Positions 1 through 9,362 of a stretch of 64,000 nt of DNA are shown here, piece by piece. Position numbers and translations under genes: made by a program. The notes under the pieces were generated by a model. The model did no database searches, was not told where the DNA came from, and saw only the letters and a program-made list of their open reading frames with translations. The stretch's first letter is position 1, and each line of letters opens with the position of its first letter. The DNA comes from Streptomyces poonensis (GTDB lineage Bacteria > Actinomycetota > Actinomycetes > Streptomycetales > Streptomycetaceae): NCBI RefSeq assembly GCF_014650915.1, contig NZ_BMVW01000001.1:62001-126000 (forward strand), written 5' to 3'.

Positions 1-482
1 CGCATCCCGTCCACGATCTGGTGCACGATCTCGGCGGTCGACAGGTTCCGGTCGAGCCCGGCCTGGCCGGTCGCGCAGAACGGGCAGTTCATCCCGCAGC
101 CGGCCTGCGAGCTGATGCACATGGTGACCCGGTCCGGGTAGCGCATCAGCACGGACTCGACGAGCGTGCCGTCGAAGAGCCGCCAGAGGGTCTTGCGGGT
201 GGTCTCCTGGTCGGTCGACAGATGGCGGACGACCGTCATCAGCTCGGGAAGCAGTGCCTCCTGGAGCTTGGCGCGGGAGGAGGCGGGGATGTCGGTCCAC
301 TGCTCCGGGTCGTGCGCGTACCGCGCGAAGTAGTGCTGTGACAGCTGCTTCGCACGGAACGGCTTCTCGCCGACCGCGGCGACCGCCTCCTTGCGCTCGG
401 CGGGCGTGAGGTCAGCGAGATGCCGCGGCGGCTTCTTGGCTCCGCGCGGCGCGACGAAAGTGAGTTCTCCGGGCTTAGGCAT
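1..482 (-). CDS. rlmN: 23S rRNA/tRNA adenine-C2 methyltransferase RlmN (3' end cut by window)
   Basis: Radical-SAM enzyme that methylates C2 of A2503 in 23S rRNA and A37 of some tRNAs. Translating the minus strand from the ATG at 482 gives an N-terminus beginning [14 protein letters not shown], then the radical-SAM cluster motif C129-x3-C133-x2-C136 (CGMNCPFC), which is diagnostic of RlmN. About 160 residues are visible; the rest lies beyond the left edge. Only a weak ribosome site (taagg) precedes the ATG. It lies 111 bases downstream of cdsA on the same strand and may be read from the cdsA transcript. Confidence 0.93.
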   Translation of the reverse strand, partial: MPKPGELTFVAPRGAKKPPRHLADLTPAERKEAVAAVGEKPFRAKQLSQHYFARYAHDPEQWTDIPASSRAKLQEALLPELMTVVRHLSTDQETTRKTLWRLFDGTLVESVLMRYPDRVTMCISSQAGCGMNCPFCATGQAGLDRNLSTAEIVHQIVDGM

Positions 483-593
483 GGCCTTACCAGTGTCGCA
501 GACGAACGCGGAAGGGCCCGCCGCCCTGTGGACAACGAGCCCCTCACCCGACCCTCACGCACAAAAGCGCAGGTCAGACGCCTGCTAAACGGG

Positions 594-1721
594 TCAGCCC
601 GCCCCCACGAAGGCCACCAGCAGCAGCCACACCACCGGAGCCGTGGGCAGCAGTGAGTCGAGGCGGTCCATGATTCCGCCGTGGCCCGGCAGCAGGGTGC
701 CCATGTCCTTGATGCCCAGGTCACGCTTGATCATGGACTCGCCGAGGTCGCCGAGCGTGGCGCTGGCCGCGACCGCGAGGCCGAGGAGCAGGCCCTGCCA
801 CCAGGTGCCGCCGTCGATCAGGAACTGCATGGACAGCGCGCCCGCGACCATGGCGAAAGCGATCGCGCCGAGCAGGCCCTCGCGGGTCTTGCCCGGGCTG
901 ATGCGCGGGGCGAGCTTGCGCCGGCCGAAGCGCCAGCCGACCGCGTACGCGCCCGTGTCGCTGACGACCGTCAGCAGCAGGAAGACCAGGACCCGCCACG
1001 GGCCGTCGTCCGCGGTGAGCATCAGGGCGACGAAGGTGGCCAGGAACGGTACGTAGAAGGCGGCGAAGAGCCCGGCCGTGACGTCCTTGAGGTAGCCCTC
1101 CGGAGTCTCCGTCATACGCCAGACGAGAACCGCGAGCGCGGTGAGCGCCATCGCCACCCAGGCGCCGTCCGGGCCCCGTACGTACCCGGCGACGACCATC
1201 GCCGCACCGCCCACCGCGAGCGGTACCAGGGGCGCCTTGATGCCCTTGCGCTCCTGGAGACGCGTCGTCAGCTCCCACAGGCCCACCACCACGGCGACCG
1301 CTATGACACCGACGAACACGGCCTTGACGACGAACAACGACGCGACGATCACCGCACCGAGTCCCAGCCCGACCCCTATCGCGGCGCCCAGGTCCCGGCC
1401 CGCGCTCTTCTTCTGCGGGGCGGGCTGCGGGGCGTCGGGCGGCATGGGCTCCGGCTCCTGCGGCGCCGCCCTGTGGGGCTGGGGCTGCGCCTGCGGCGTG
1501 TCGTCACGGAACAGGGGGCCACCCAGCCGGGCGGCCCCCCGGTCGTCATCCTGGTTCCCGCCATGCGCGGGGACGTCGGGCACGATGGGCATGGGCCGAG
1601 TCTGCTGGGCGTCATGCGCATCGTACGCGGGACCCGCCGGGGCAGCCCCCTGAACAGGTCCTCGGTCGGACGGCCCCCAGTACCCGGCGTGTGGCGGGGC
1701 CCCCCAGGAAGAGTCGTTCAT
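594..1721 (-). CDS. cdsA: Phosphatidate cytidylyltransferase CdsA
   Basis: Makes CDP-diacylglycerol from phosphatidate and CTP, the branch point of phospholipid synthesis, in the membrane. The protein has 375 residues. The first ~105 are a Pro/Gln-rich, probably disordered cytosolic tail, which is longer than in enterobacterial CdsA. Several hydrophobic helices follow from about residue 110. The C-terminus carries the CDP-DAG synthase signature, SMIKRDLGIKD followed by GHGGIMDRLDS, with its paired Asp/Lys residues. The ATG at 1721 shares one base with the frr stop (TGATG), so the two genes are translationally coupled in the conserved order pyrH-frr-cdsA. Confidence 0.95.
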   Translation of the reverse strand: MNDSSWGAPPHAGYWGPSDRGPVQGAAPAGPAYDAHDAQQTRPMPIVPDVPAHGGNQDDDRGAARLGGPLFRDDTPQAQPQPHRAAPQEPEPMPPDAPQPAPQKKSAGRDLGAAIGVGLGLGAVIVASLFVVKAVFVGVIAVAVVVGLWELTTRLQERKGIKAPLVPLAVGGAAMVVAGYVRGPDGAWVAMALTALAVLVWRMTETPEGYLKDVTAGLFAAFYVPFLATFVALMLTADDGPWRVLVFLLLTVVSDTGAYAVGWRFGRRKLAPRISPGKTREGLLGAIAFAMVAGALSMQFLIDGGTWWQGLLLGLAVAASATLGDLGESMIKRDLGIKDMGTLLPGHGGIMDRLDSLLPTAPVVWLLLVAFVGAG

Positions 1722-2281
1722 CAGACCTCGAGCAGCTCGGCTTCCTTGTGCTTGAGGAGCTCGTCCACCTGGGCGACGTACTTCGCGGTGGTGTCGTCGA
1801 GTTCCTTCTCCGCGCGGCGGCCCTCGTCCTCGCCGACCTCGCCGTCCTTGACCAGCTTGTCGATGGCGTCCTTGGCCTTGCGGCGGACCGAGCGGATGGA
1901 CACCTTGGCGTCCTCGGCCTTGGTCTTGGCGACCTTGATGTAGTCGCGACGGCGCTCCTCGGTGAGCTCGGGGAACACCACACGGATGATGTTGCCGTCG
2001 TTGCTGGGGTTGACGCCCAGGTCGGAGTCACGGATCGCCTGCTCGATATTGCGCAGCGCGCTCTTGTCGAACGGGGTCACGACGGCCATGCGCGGCTCCG
2101 GCACCGAGAACGAGGCCAGCTGGTTGATCGGCGTCAGCGCACCGTAGTAGTCGGCCACGATCTTGTTGAACATCGCCGGGTGCGCACGGCCGGTGCGGAT
2201 CGCGGCGAAGTCCTCCTTGGCGACCACGACGGCCTTCTCCATCTTCTCCTCGGCTTCGAGGAGGGTCTCTTCGATCACCAC
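1721..2281 (-). CDS. frr: Ribosome recycling factor
   Basis: Splits post-termination ribosomes together with EF-G. The length of 186 residues is normal for the family. It starts [18 protein letters not shown], and the region around residues 29-35 (AIRTGRAHP) is the conserved RRF motif. The rest is the expected three-helix bundle rich in Lys/Glu ([26 protein letters not shown]). Its stop overlaps the cdsA start by one base. Upstream, 154 bases separate it from pyrH. The order pyrH-frr-cdsA is near universal in bacteria. Confidence 0.97.
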   Translation of the reverse strand: MVIEETLLEAEEKMEKAVVVAKEDFAAIRTGRAHPAMFNKIVADYYGALTPINQLASFSVPEPRMAVVTPFDKSALRNIEQAIRDSDLGVNPSNDGNIIRVVFPELTEERRRDYIKVAKTKAEDAKVSIRSVRRKAKDAIDKLVKDGEVGEDEGRRAEKELDDTTAKYVAQVDELLKHKEAELLEV

Positions 2282-2435
2282 TTGCTCCTGCGTGTCTTGA
2301 GTAGGCCCGGCTGCTGTTCTGAGGTTCAGGGTCGGCGGCCGGCTGCGTCGCGTCTTATTCCTGCACGGTTCCCGACCGGCAGGACATTGTCCATCCCCCG
2401 GTCAGGGTCCGTCCCCCGGGCAGGGGGCCAGTCGG

Positions 2436-3194
2436 TCAGGCCCGGCCGCCCTGGTCGCCCACGAGAGTGCCGATCTTCTCACCCTTGACGGCCCGAGCGA
2501 TATTGCCCTCCGCCAGAAGCTCGAACACGAGGATCGGCAGCCTGTTGTCCCGGCACAGGGTGATCGCGGTGGCGTCGGCGACCTTGAGTTCGCGGGTGAT
2601 GACCTCGCCGTAGCCGAGGGAGTCGAACTTGACCGCTTCCGGGTTGGTCTTGGGGTCGGAGTCGTAGACGCCGTCCACACCGTTCTTGCCCATCAGCAGT
2701 GCCTCGGCGTCGATCTCCAGGGCGCGCTGGGCGGCGGTGGTGTCGGTGGAGAAGTACGGCATGCCCATACCGGCACCGAAGATGACCACACGGCCCTTCT
2801 CCAGGTGGCGGACGGCGCGCAGCGGGATGTAGGGCTCGGCGACCTGGCCCATCGTGATGGCGGTCTGCACGCGGCTGTCGATGCCCTCCTTCTCCAGGAA
2901 GTCCTGGAGCGCGAGGCAGTTCATCACCGTGCCGAGCATGCCCATGTAGTCCGAGCGGGCCCGGTCCATGCCGCGCTGCTGGAGTTCGGCGCCGCGGAAG
3001 AAGTTGCCGCCGCCGATGACGACCGCGATCTGCGCGCCGTCCCGGACGACGGCCGCGATCTCGCGGGCGATGGCGTGCACCACGTCGGGGTCGACGCCCA
3101 GGCCCCCGCCGCCGGAGAAGGCCTCTCCGGACAGCTTCAGCAGAAACCGGCCGCTCACTTTGCCGTCGTCGCTCTTCTGGGCCTTGGTGGTCAT
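2436..3194 (-). CDS. pyrH: Uridylate kinase (UMP kinase)
   Basis: Phosphorylates UMP to UDP as a hexameric amino-acid-kinase-family enzyme. The 252-residue frame reads [10 protein letters not shown], then [10 protein letters not shown] (ATP-binding Lys/Gly loop) and IGGGNFFRG (UMP-binding loop). I chose the ATG at 3194 because a purine-rich site (gaggcgag) precedes it; an in-frame extension to 3239 would run into a stable hairpin. The tsf gene ends 215 bases upstream, with that hairpin between them, so pyrH-frr-cdsA probably has its own promoter or depends on readthrough from rpsB-tsf. Confidence 0.96.
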   Translation of the reverse strand: MTTKAQKSDDGKVSGRFLLKLSGEAFSGGGGLGVDPDVVHAIAREIAAVVRDGAQIAVVIGGGNFFRGAELQQRGMDRARSDYMGMLGTVMNCLALQDFLEKEGIDSRVQTAITMGQVAEPYIPLRAVRHLEKGRVVIFGAGMGMPYFSTDTTAAQRALEIDAEALLMGKNGVDGVYDSDPKTNPEAVKFDSLGYGEVITRELKVADATAITLCRDNRLPILVFELLAEGNIARAVKGEKIGTLVGDQGGRA

Positions 3195-3232
3195 GGGAAT
3201 CTCGCCTCTTTTACGTGTCGCACATACGAAGA

Positions 3233-3282
3233 AGGCCATTGCCGATGGGGTGTGGTTCGCATCCCATACGCGGCAATGGCCT
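3233..3282 (-). terminator. Long hairpin between tsf and pyrH
   Basis: Perfect 12-bp inverted repeat: aggccattgccg at 3233-3244 pairs with cggcaatggcct at 3271-3282. A second internal 5-bp stem (atggg 3245-3249 with cccat 3263-3267) is nested inside. It lies about 130 bases after the tsf stop and about 40 bases before the pyrH start on the transcribed strand. There is no long U-tract, so it is either a Streptomyces-style terminator ending rpsB-tsf or a processing/regulatory structure in the pyrH leader. Confidence 0.6.
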
Positions 3283-3409
3283 CCTCGTCAGATCTGCTGT
3301 CGTCCGCCACGCGCGCGTGCGCCGCGGCATACGCGAACGGTGCGGACGACTGCTGTCGACGACCCTAGCGGGGTTCCCCCGAGGGTCGTGCGTCGATCGC
3401 GGTCCGGAC

Positions 3410-4246
3410 TCAGATGCCGACCTTGATGCGCGAGAAGCGCTTCAGGGTGACACCGGCCTCGTCCAGCACCTTCTGAACGGATTTCTTGTTGTCGAGCGCG
3501 TACGGCTGACCGAGCAGCGTGGCGTCCTTGAAGAAGCCGTTGAGACGACCCTCGACGATCTTCGGCAGGGCGGCCTCGGGCTTGCCCTCGGCGCGGGTGG
3601 TCTCCTCGGCGACACGGCGCTCGGTCTCGACGACCTCGGCCGGGACGTCCTCCTTGGAGAGGTACTTCGGCGCGAAGGCGGCGATGTGCTGGGCGACGCC
3701 CTTGGCGACCTCGGCGTTCGGCTTGTCGAGCTCGACGAGGACACCGATCTGCGGGGGCAGGTCGGGCATGGTGCGGTGCATGTACGCGGTCACGAAACCG
3801 TCCGCGAACTGCGCGAAGCGGTCCAGGACGATCTTCTCGCCGAGGTTGGCGTTGGCCTCGTCCACGAACGCCTGGACGGTCTTGCCGGCCTCGATCTCGG
3901 AGGCGAGCAGCGCCTCGATGTCGGCCGGGGAGGTCTTGGCGACGTGCTCGGCGATGGCCTGGGCCACGGCCTGGAACTTCTCGCCCTTGGCGACGAAGTC
4001 CGTCTCGCACTTCAGCTCGACGATGACGCCGGAGGAGTTGTCGTCGGCGAGGACGGAGACCACGGCGCCGTTCTCGGCGGAGCGGCCCTCGCGCTTGGCG
4101 ACGCCCTTCTGGCCCTTGATCCGAAGCGCCTCGACGGCCTTCTCGACGTTGCCCTCGGCCTCGTCCAGCGCCTTCTTGCAGTCCATCATGCCGGCGCCGG
4201 TGAGCTCGCGGAGCTTCTTGACGTCGGCGGCGGTGTAGTTCGCCAT
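3410..4246 (-). CDS. tsf: Elongation factor Ts
   Basis: Nucleotide exchange factor for EF-Tu. The 278-residue protein starts MANYTAADVKKLRELTGAGM and carries the EF-Ts signatures LRELTGAGMMDCKKAL near residue 10 and the core around ELKCETDFVAKGEKF near residue 75. The ATG at 4246 is preferred; frames extending upstream to 4378 would cross the intercistronic hairpins and encode an Arg/Pro-rich non-conserved stretch. It is the second gene of rpsB-tsf. The 186-base spacer after rpsB is rich in hairpins, suggesting that tsf expression is adjusted relative to rpsB. Confidence 0.97.
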   Translation of the reverse strand: MANYTAADVKKLRELTGAGMMDCKKALDEAEGNVEKAVEALRIKGQKGVAKREGRSAENGAVVSVLADDNSSGVIVELKCETDFVAKGEKFQAVAQAIAEHVAKTSPADIEALLASEIEAGKTVQAFVDEANANLGEKIVLDRFAQFADGFVTAYMHRTMPDLPPQIGVLVELDKPNAEVAKGVAQHIAAFAPKYLSKEDVPAEVVETERRVAEETTRAEGKPEAALPKIVEGRLNGFFKDATLLGQPYALDNKKSVQKVLDEAGVTLKRFSRIKVGI

Positions 4247-4297
4247 GAGTCTGTGAGTCTTTCTCGAAGTCTGGAAGATCGGAGATCTACGGGGTCT

Positions 4298-4323
4298 GGG
4301 ATCCACAGGAAGCCGTGGATCCC
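4298..4323 (-). promoter_or_regulatory. Hairpin 2 in rpsB-tsf spacer
   Basis: Perfect 9-bp inverted repeat: gggatccac (4298-4306) pairs with gtggatccc (4315-4323) across an 8-base loop, about 50 bases before the tsf start on the transcribed strand. With the larger structure at 4349-4418 it forms a two-hairpin spacer. An attenuator role is inferred from position only. Confidence 0.55.
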
Positions 4324-4348
4324 TGACACTCCGCCGACCTACAGGTGA

Positions 4349-4418
4349 ACGGCGGGAGCGATGAGCGGAACCTCCCATGCCATCGTGGCGATGGGGACCG
4401 TGTCACCGCTCCCGCCGT
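4349..4418 (-). promoter_or_regulatory. Hairpin 1 in rpsB-tsf spacer, multibranched
   Basis: Closing stem of 12 perfect base pairs: acggcgggagcg (4349-4360) with cgctcccgccgt (4407-4418). Inside the 46-base loop a second stem forms, cccat (4374-4378) with atggg (4391-4395), extended by gcc/ggc. It lies directly after the rpsB stop at 4433. It could be a partial terminator reducing tsf relative to rpsB, or an RNase processing site. Confidence 0.6.
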
Positions 4419-4432
4419 CAGCACTCTGAGGG

Positions 4433-5302
4433 TCAGGCCTGCTCGGCGTCGGCGGCCGGAGCCTCGGCGGCCGGGGCCTCGGCCGGCTGCTCGGCCTCGG
4501 CGGCCGGGGCGGCAGCCTCGGCGTCCGCCTTCTTCTCGCCCTTGAGCAGGTCGCGCTCCCACTCGGCGAGCGGCTCGCCCTGGGCCTTCTCGCCCTCGCC
4601 CTTACCGGCGCCGGAGCGGGCGATGAGGCCCTCGGCGACGGCGTCGGCGATCACGCGGGTGAGCAGGGTGACGGAGCGGATGGCGTCGTCGTTGCCCGGG
4701 ATCTTGTAGTCGACCTCGTCGGGGTCGCAGTTGGTGTCGAGGATGGCGACGACCGGGATGTTCAGCTTCCGGGCCTCGCCGACCGCGATGTGCTCCTTCT
4801 TGGTGTCCACGATCCAGACGGCGCTGGGCACCTTCTGCATCTCGCGGATACCACCGAGGGTCTTCTCCAGCTTGGCCTTCTCACGCGAGAGGACCAGGAG
4901 CTCCTTCTTGGTCAGACCGGAGGACGCGACGTCCTCGAAGTCGATCTGCTCGAGCTCCTTCAGGCGCTGCAGACGCTTGTAGACGGTCGAGAAGTTGGTG
5001 AGCATGCCGCCCAGCCAGCGCTGGTTGACGTAGGGCATGCCGACGCGCGTGGCCTGCTCGGCGATGGCCTCCTGCGCCTGCTTCTTCGTGCCGACGAACA
5101 TGACCGTGCCGCCGTGGGCGACGGTCTCCTTGACGAACTCGTAGGCGCGGTCGATGTACGACAGCGACTGGAGCAGGTCGATGATGTAGATGCCGTTGCG
5201 CTCGGTGAAGATGAAGCGCTTCATCTTCGGGTTCCAGCGACGGGTCTGGTGACCGAAGTGGACGCCGCTCTCCAGCAGCTCCCGCATCGTGACGACGGCC
5301 AT
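4433..5302 (-). CDS. rpsB: 30S ribosomal protein S2
   Basis: Structural protein of the small subunit. The 289-residue frame begins [20 protein letters not shown], the S2 signature, and contains the second signature near [20 protein letters not shown] text ([15 protein letters not shown]). The ATG at 5302 has an excellent ribosome site, aaggagaac. The last ~45 residues are an Ala/Glu-rich tail ([20 protein letters not shown]) typical of actinobacterial S2. It is the first gene of rpsB-tsf. Its leader contains an inverted repeat (5331-5371) that may support autoregulation. Confidence 0.97.
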   Translation of the reverse strand: MAVVTMRELLESGVHFGHQTRRWNPKMKRFIFTERNGIYIIDLLQSLSYIDRAYEFVKETVAHGGTVMFVGTKKQAQEAIAEQATRVGMPYVNQRWLGGMLTNFSTVYKRLQRLKELEQIDFEDVASSGLTKKELLVLSREKAKLEKTLGGIREMQKVPSAVWIVDTKKEHIAVGEARKLNIPVVAILDTNCDPDEVDYKIPGNDDAIRSVTLLTRVIADAVAEGLIARSGAGKGEGEKAQGEPLAEWERDLLKGEKKADAEAAAPAAEAEQPAEAPAAEAPAADAEQA

Positions 5303-5330
5303 GGCCGTTCTCCTTGGGTTTCTCGGTTGT

Positions 5331-5371
5331 GCCGCGGGTGCCGGACGGCACTCGCGCCTGACGCCCGCGGT
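5331..5371 (-). promoter_or_regulatory. Inverted repeat in rpsB leader
   Basis: ccgcggg (5332-5338) pairs with cccgcgg (5364-5370), and a small stem tgcc/ggca is nested inside. It lies 30-70 bases upstream of the rpsB start. S2 is autoregulated in several bacteria through leader structures; whether this one acts that way is inference. A TACACT hexamer on the minus strand at 5474-5479 is a possible -10 element. Confidence 0.35.
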
Positions 5372-5576
5372 GCGCCGAGCCACATAAGGACCGAGGGGCG
5401 CGGATACGGGCCACGAAAGCGGCCTCGTACCGGGGCGTGCGAAGTCGACCCGGTGGCCCGGGTCGCCATCAGAAGTGTACGGGACCCGCGAGGCACCGGG
5501 TGACGCCGATATCCACAAAGGGCCGGTACTCCACAGATCGCGGCCGTGATCGGTCCGTCCGCGCCACCGTTGTCGC

Positions 5577-6278
5577 ATGCGAGCGAAACGATGTGTGCGA
5601 GCGGCGCAGAGGGTGCCGGGCCTGCTGCTGGGCATGGCCGTCGTGGTCCTCGGGGTGTTCCCGCCGGGGGTGACGGACCGGGCGGGCGGGGGTGAGGCCG
5701 GTGGTGCACGGGTCCGGGCCGTGGAGGTGGTGGGGAGGGCGGAGGCGGCCGGTCCGGCGGAGCCCGTGCCTCCTGGACCGCCGGGGAACGATGCGGTGGT
5801 GCCCGCCGTCGGCCGTGCCTGGCCCGTGGGCGCCGGGGGCCCGCGGCCTCGGGTCGTACGGGGCTGGGAGCCGCCGGCGACGCCGTACGGCCGGGGGCAC
5901 CGGGGGGTGGATCTCGCGGCGGTCCCGGGCGCCCGGGTACGCAGCGCCGTACCGGGCCGGGTGGCGTTCGCGGGCCGGGTCGCGGGGCGCGGGGTGGTGT
6001 CGGTCGAGCTGACGAGGACGGGCGAGCCGCCGCTGCGGACGACCTTCGAACCGGTCCGGGCGTCGGTGGAGAAGGGCGACGAGGTGGCGGCCGGTGACGT
6101 TCTGGGCACGCTGGAACCGGTCTCGTCCCACTGCCCGTCGCCCTGCCTCCACTGGGGTCTGCTGAGAGCCGACGCCTACCTGGACCCGCTGTCCCTGCTC
6201 CCGCCGTGGCTCCTGCGCGTGGGGCCGTCCCGGTTGCTGCCGGTGGCCGGGGTGCCGGAACCGGCACGTCGGGCGTGA
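5577..6278 (+). CDS. Exported M23-like (LytM/peptidoglycan) protein, possibly inactive
   Basis: 233 residues with a basic N-terminus and a hydrophobic segment at about 14-30 (signal peptide or anchor), then a Gly/Pro-rich linker and an M23-type fold from about residue 95. GRGHRGVDL supplies the first metal ligands, H108 and D112. The usual C-terminal HxH motif reads C190-L191-H192 (CLHWGLLR), so the first histidine, normally the catalytic base, is a cysteine; the expected Y/H-L block is also replaced. It may be a degenerate LytM-type regulator rather than an active endopeptidase. It is divergent from rpsB. No clear ribosome site precedes the ATG, so the start is uncertain. Confidence 0.75.
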   Translation: MRAKRCVRAAQRVPGLLLGMAVVVLGVFPPGVTDRAGGGEAGGARVRAVEVVGRAEAAGPAEPVPPGPPGNDAVVPAVGRAWPVGAGGPRPRVVRGWEPPATPYGRGHRGVDLAAVPGARVRSAVPGRVAFAGRVAGRGVVSVELTRTGEPPLRTTFEPVRASVEKGDEVAAGDVLGTLEPVSSHCPSPCLHWGLLRADAYLDPLSLLPPWLLRVGPSRLLPVAGVPEPARRA

Positions 6279-6339
6279 CTCCGGCCGACGTGCACGCGGA
6301 CCGGCCGGACCTGACCGGCCGGACCTGACTGCCCTGACC

Positions 6340-6390
6340 GACCGACCAGACCCGACCGCCCGGACTGACCGACCAGACCCGACCGCCCGG
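6340..6390. repeat. Two-copy 24-base direct repeat
   Basis: gaccgaccagacccgaccgc followed by ccgg occurs at 6340-6363 and again at 6367-6390 (period 27). It sits between the converging ends of the M23-like gene and the TetR gene, within a run of GAC-rich short repeats starting near 6300. Function unknown; it may be simple slippage expansion. Confidence 0.8.
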
Positions 6391-6392
6391 GC

Positions 6393-6983
6393 TCAGCCCA
6401 GGACCCCCCGCAGGGCCATCGCCACCGCCGCGTCGGTGATCGCCCCGGGGTCCTCCGCCGCGCCGAGCTCGATGCGCCGCACGGCCGCGTCGACCACGCC
6501 CTGGAGCAGCATCGCGGCCAGCCGGGGCTGCGCGTGCTCCATGGCCACCAGCGCCTCGACGATCATGGCGACGAGACCGCCGTGGGCCGCGCGGATCTTC
6601 TCCCGGGCACCCGCGTCCAGCTCGCTCGCCGAGATCGCGACGACGGCCCGGTGCCGCCGGTCCCCCACCAGGGCCAGCTGCTGCCGTACGTATGCCTCGA
6701 CCTTGCCCTCGGGGGTGTCCGCCGCCGCCATGGCCGCCTCGACCTCCGCCGCCCAGACGGGGAAGTCGACCTCGCAGAGTTCCTCGACCACGGCGGCCCG
6801 CGAGCGGAAGTACTCGTAGACGGACGACCGCGCCAGTCCCGTGCGCTCGGCGAGCGCCGGGAACGTCAACGCCTCCGTCCCGCCCTCGGACAGGAGGGAG
6901 CGCGCAGCGTCCAGCAGGGCGGCGCGCTGCATCGAACGGTGCTCGGCCACAGAGGCCGCTCGAATCCTTGGCACGTCAACCAC
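6393..6983 (-). CDS. TetR/AcrR family transcriptional regulator
   Basis: 196 residues. The N-terminal helix-turn-helix spans about 18-65: ALLDAARSLLSEGGTEALTF, then LAERTGLARSSVYEYFRSR, the standard TetR recognition helix ending in YxYF. The helical C-terminal ligand and dimer domain is not specific enough to name a ligand. It is convergent with the M23-like gene and lies just downstream of whiG on the same strand, so its target is not evident from context. No neighbouring transporter or enzyme pairs with it, and autoregulation is the default guess. Confidence 0.9.
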   Translation of the reverse strand: MVDVPRIRAASVAEHRSMQRAALLDAARSLLSEGGTEALTFPALAERTGLARSSVYEYFRSRAAVVEELCEVDFPVWAAEVEAAMAAADTPEGKVEAYVRQQLALVGDRRHRAVVAISASELDAGAREKIRAAHGGLVAMIVEALVAMEHAQPRLAAMLLQGVVDAAVRRIELGAAEDPGAITDAAVAMALRGVLG

Positions 6984-7044
6984 TTTACGGACGGTTCACC
7001 GGCGGCGGGAGCCGCCCGGTCCGACGGACCGGTGCCGGGCCGGA

Positions 7045-7881
7045 TCAACGGCCGAAACTCGCCAGCTTCGCGCGTAGCTGGAGCACGGATTTCGTGTGGA
7101 TCTGACTGACCCGGCTCTCGGTCACCCCGAGCACATTGCCGATCTCCGCGAGCGTGAGGCCCTCGTAGTAGTACAACGTGACGACGGTCTTCTCGCGCTC
7201 GGGGAGCGTGTTGATCGCCCGCGCCAGGAACCGCCGCAGTTCCCGGTCCTCGGCGACCTCCACGGGGTTGTCCGCGGCGGTGTCCTCCAGGGTGTCCATC
7301 AGGCTCATCCGGTCGCCGCCCTCGCCGCCGACGTGCAGCAGCTCCTCCAGCGCCACGACGTTCGCCAGCGACAGCTGGCTGAACACGGCGTGGAGTTCGT
7401 CCACCGCGATGCCCATCTCGGCGGCGACCTCGCTCTCGGACGGGGTGCGCCGCAGCCGCGCCTCCAGGGTCGCGTAGGCCCGCTCGACGTTGCGCGCCTT
7501 CTGCCGCACGGAGCGCGGGATCCAGTCGAGCGCCCGCAGCTCGTCGATCATCGCGCCCCGGATCCGGGTGATCGCGTACGTCTCGAACTTGATCTCGCGG
7601 TCGATGTCGAACTTCTCGATCGCGTCAATCAGCCCGAACACTCCGGACGACACGAAGTCGGCCTGTTCGACATTGGCCGGCAGACCGACGCTCACCCGGC
7701 CCGCGACGTACTTGACCAGGGGCGAGTAGTGCAGGATCAGCTGCTCGCGCAGCCGCTCGTCACCCGTCGCCTTGTAGGAGCGCCACAGCTCGTCGAGCGT
7801 CGCGGGGGCCGGAGGGCGCACGTCGACGCGGGCGGCGGGGGGAACTGCCGCCCGATCGGACCCGGAGGTGTGCTGGGGCAT
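7045..7881 (-). CDS. whiG: RNA polymerase sigma factor WhiG (FliA family)
   Basis: Sporulation sigma factor that starts spore development in aerial hyphae; in Streptomyces it is held by the anti-sigma RsiG with c-di-GMP. 278 residues: region 2 around 60-130 ([38 protein letters not shown]), region 3, then region 4 near 225-270 ([34 protein letters not shown]). These match the motility/sporulation sigma-28 group. A TACGCT hexamer at 7974-7979 (minus strand) is a possible -10 of its own promoter; dprA lies 272 bases upstream. Confidence 0.97.
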   Translation of the reverse strand: MPQHTSGSDRAAVPPAARVDVRPPAPATLDELWRSYKATGDERLREQLILHYSPLVKYVAGRVSVGLPANVEQADFVSSGVFGLIDAIEKFDIDREIKFETYAITRIRGAMIDELRALDWIPRSVRQKARNVERAYATLEARLRRTPSESEVAAEMGIAVDELHAVFSQLSLANVVALEELLHVGGEGGDRMSLMDTLEDTAADNPVEVAEDRELRRFLARAINTLPEREKTVVTLYYYEGLTLAEIGNVLGVTESRVSQIHTKSVLQLRAKLASFGR

Positions 7882-8153
7882 TCGTCGCCTTGTGCCGTTC
7901 TGCCGTGAACTGGTGATGCCTGCGCGAGGTGTCGGGGTGGTGCCGAGTTGCCGCCTGCGTGGGGATTCACGTGAGCGTAGCGTGACTGGAGCGTCGCGGT
8001 GCGCGAAGAGGACGGGAACCCCCGTGCGCAGATTCGTTCCGGCGGGCGCCCCGCAGGCTCACGCCCCTCGCGTTGCGCGACCCCCGTGAAGCGTCAACTC
8101 CCGCGAGCCGCCGGGCTGTCGGAGCGGTCGCCCGGACGGCCGAACACGCCCGG

Positions 8154-9362
8154 TCAGCACCTCCCCCGATCCGATGAGACGGAGATCATGGCCTGGCGTG
8201 TCAACTTCCAGCCGTCGCCGTGTCGTTCGACGTAGCCGAGCGAGCGGAGTTCGTACAGTCTCCCGACCGCGTCGTCCAGCGTCGTGCCGGCGCCGCGGGC
8301 GATCTCCCCGGCCGCCGCGGTCCGGCGGGCGGGGACCGCTGCGAGCACGTGGCGGGCCTCGGGGTCGAGCAGGTCCCGGGGCAGCACCGGGCCCCGCCGG
8401 TCGGGCGCCAACTCACCCATCTCACCGACCAGTTCGGCGATCTCGGCGGCGTCGGTGACCAGCACCGCGTCGCCGCGCAGCAGTTCGTGCACACCCGCCG
8501 ACAGCCCGCTGGTCGCCGGTCCGGGCACGCCCATCGTGAAGCGTCCCAGCCGCTGTGCCGCGCGGGCCGTGGCGAGTGCGCCGCTGCGGTACGCGGCCTC
8601 GACGACCACGGTGCCGCGGGTGAGCGCGGCGATGACCCGGTTCCTCAGGATGAACCTGCTGGGCGTGGGGTGCTCCCCCGGCGGCAGCTCCCCCACCACG
8701 AGTCCCTGCTCCGCGATCCTGCCGATCAGCTCGGTGTGCCCACGGGGATAGGACCGGTCCACCCCGCAGGCCAGTACGGCGACGGTGGCGCCGCCGGCGC
8801 CCAGAGCCCCGCGGTGGGCGGCCGCGTCCACCCCGTAGGCCCCGCCGGACACGACGACCCAGCCCCGTTCGGCCAGGCCCGCTCCCAGCACCGCCGCCAT
8901 GTGGGCCCCGTACTCGGTGCAGGCCCTGGCCCCGACGACGGCGACGGACCGCAGGGCCCACATCCGCAGGTTCGCCCGCCCCCGCACCCACAGCCCGATG
9001 GGCCGCGTGTCCCCCAGGTCGTCCAGCTGCCCGGGCCACTCCCCGTCCCCGGGACAGACGAACCGTGCGCCGGCCTGCCCCGCCTGTGCCAGGTCCTGCT
9101 CCGGATCGGCCCGCCGGGCTCGGGCCCGCAGACCGGCCCACCGCCTCTCCGACGCCCCGGGCAGCGGCCCGTCGTCCCTGGTGAGCCGTCGCACCACCGC
9201 GCGGGCACCGAGCTCCCGCAGCCACCGCCCGCCGAGTTCGTCCCCCGGTTCGACGACCCGGGCGAGGAAGATCCGGTCGAGCCGCTCGCCGGTGGGAACG
9301 CGGTGGGATGCGGGGCCCTCGTCCCCCGGCTCCTCCTCGCCCGTGCCGGCCGCACGGCTCAT
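8154..9362 (-). CDS. dprA: DNA-processing protein DprA
   Basis: Loads RecA on single-stranded DNA during natural transformation. Many non-competent bacteria, including streptomycetes, keep it. From the ATG at 9362, which overlaps the comM stop by four bases (ATGA), it has 402 residues. The Rossmann-like domain starts near VAVVGARACTEYG and continues with VVSGGAYGVDAAAH, the GxGYGID-type signature, then LRNRVIAALTRGTVVVEA. A winged-helix C-terminal domain follows (about 320-400). It is the last gene of yraN-comM-dprA. Confidence 0.95.
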   Translation of the reverse strand: MSRAAGTGEEEPGDEGPASHRVPTGERLDRIFLARVVEPGDELGGRWLRELGARAVVRRLTRDDGPLPGASERRWAGLRARARRADPEQDLAQAGQAGARFVCPGDGEWPGQLDDLGDTRPIGLWVRGRANLRMWALRSVAVVGARACTEYGAHMAAVLGAGLAERGWVVVSGGAYGVDAAAHRGALGAGGATVAVLACGVDRSYPRGHTELIGRIAEQGLVVGELPPGEHPTPSRFILRNRVIAALTRGTVVVEAAYRSGALATARAAQRLGRFTMGVPGPATSGLSAGVHELLRGDAVLVTDAAEIAELVGEMGELAPDRRGPVLPRDLLDPEARHVLAAVPARRTAAAGEIARGAGTTLDDAVGRLYELRSLGYVERHGDGWKLTRQAMISVSSDRGRC

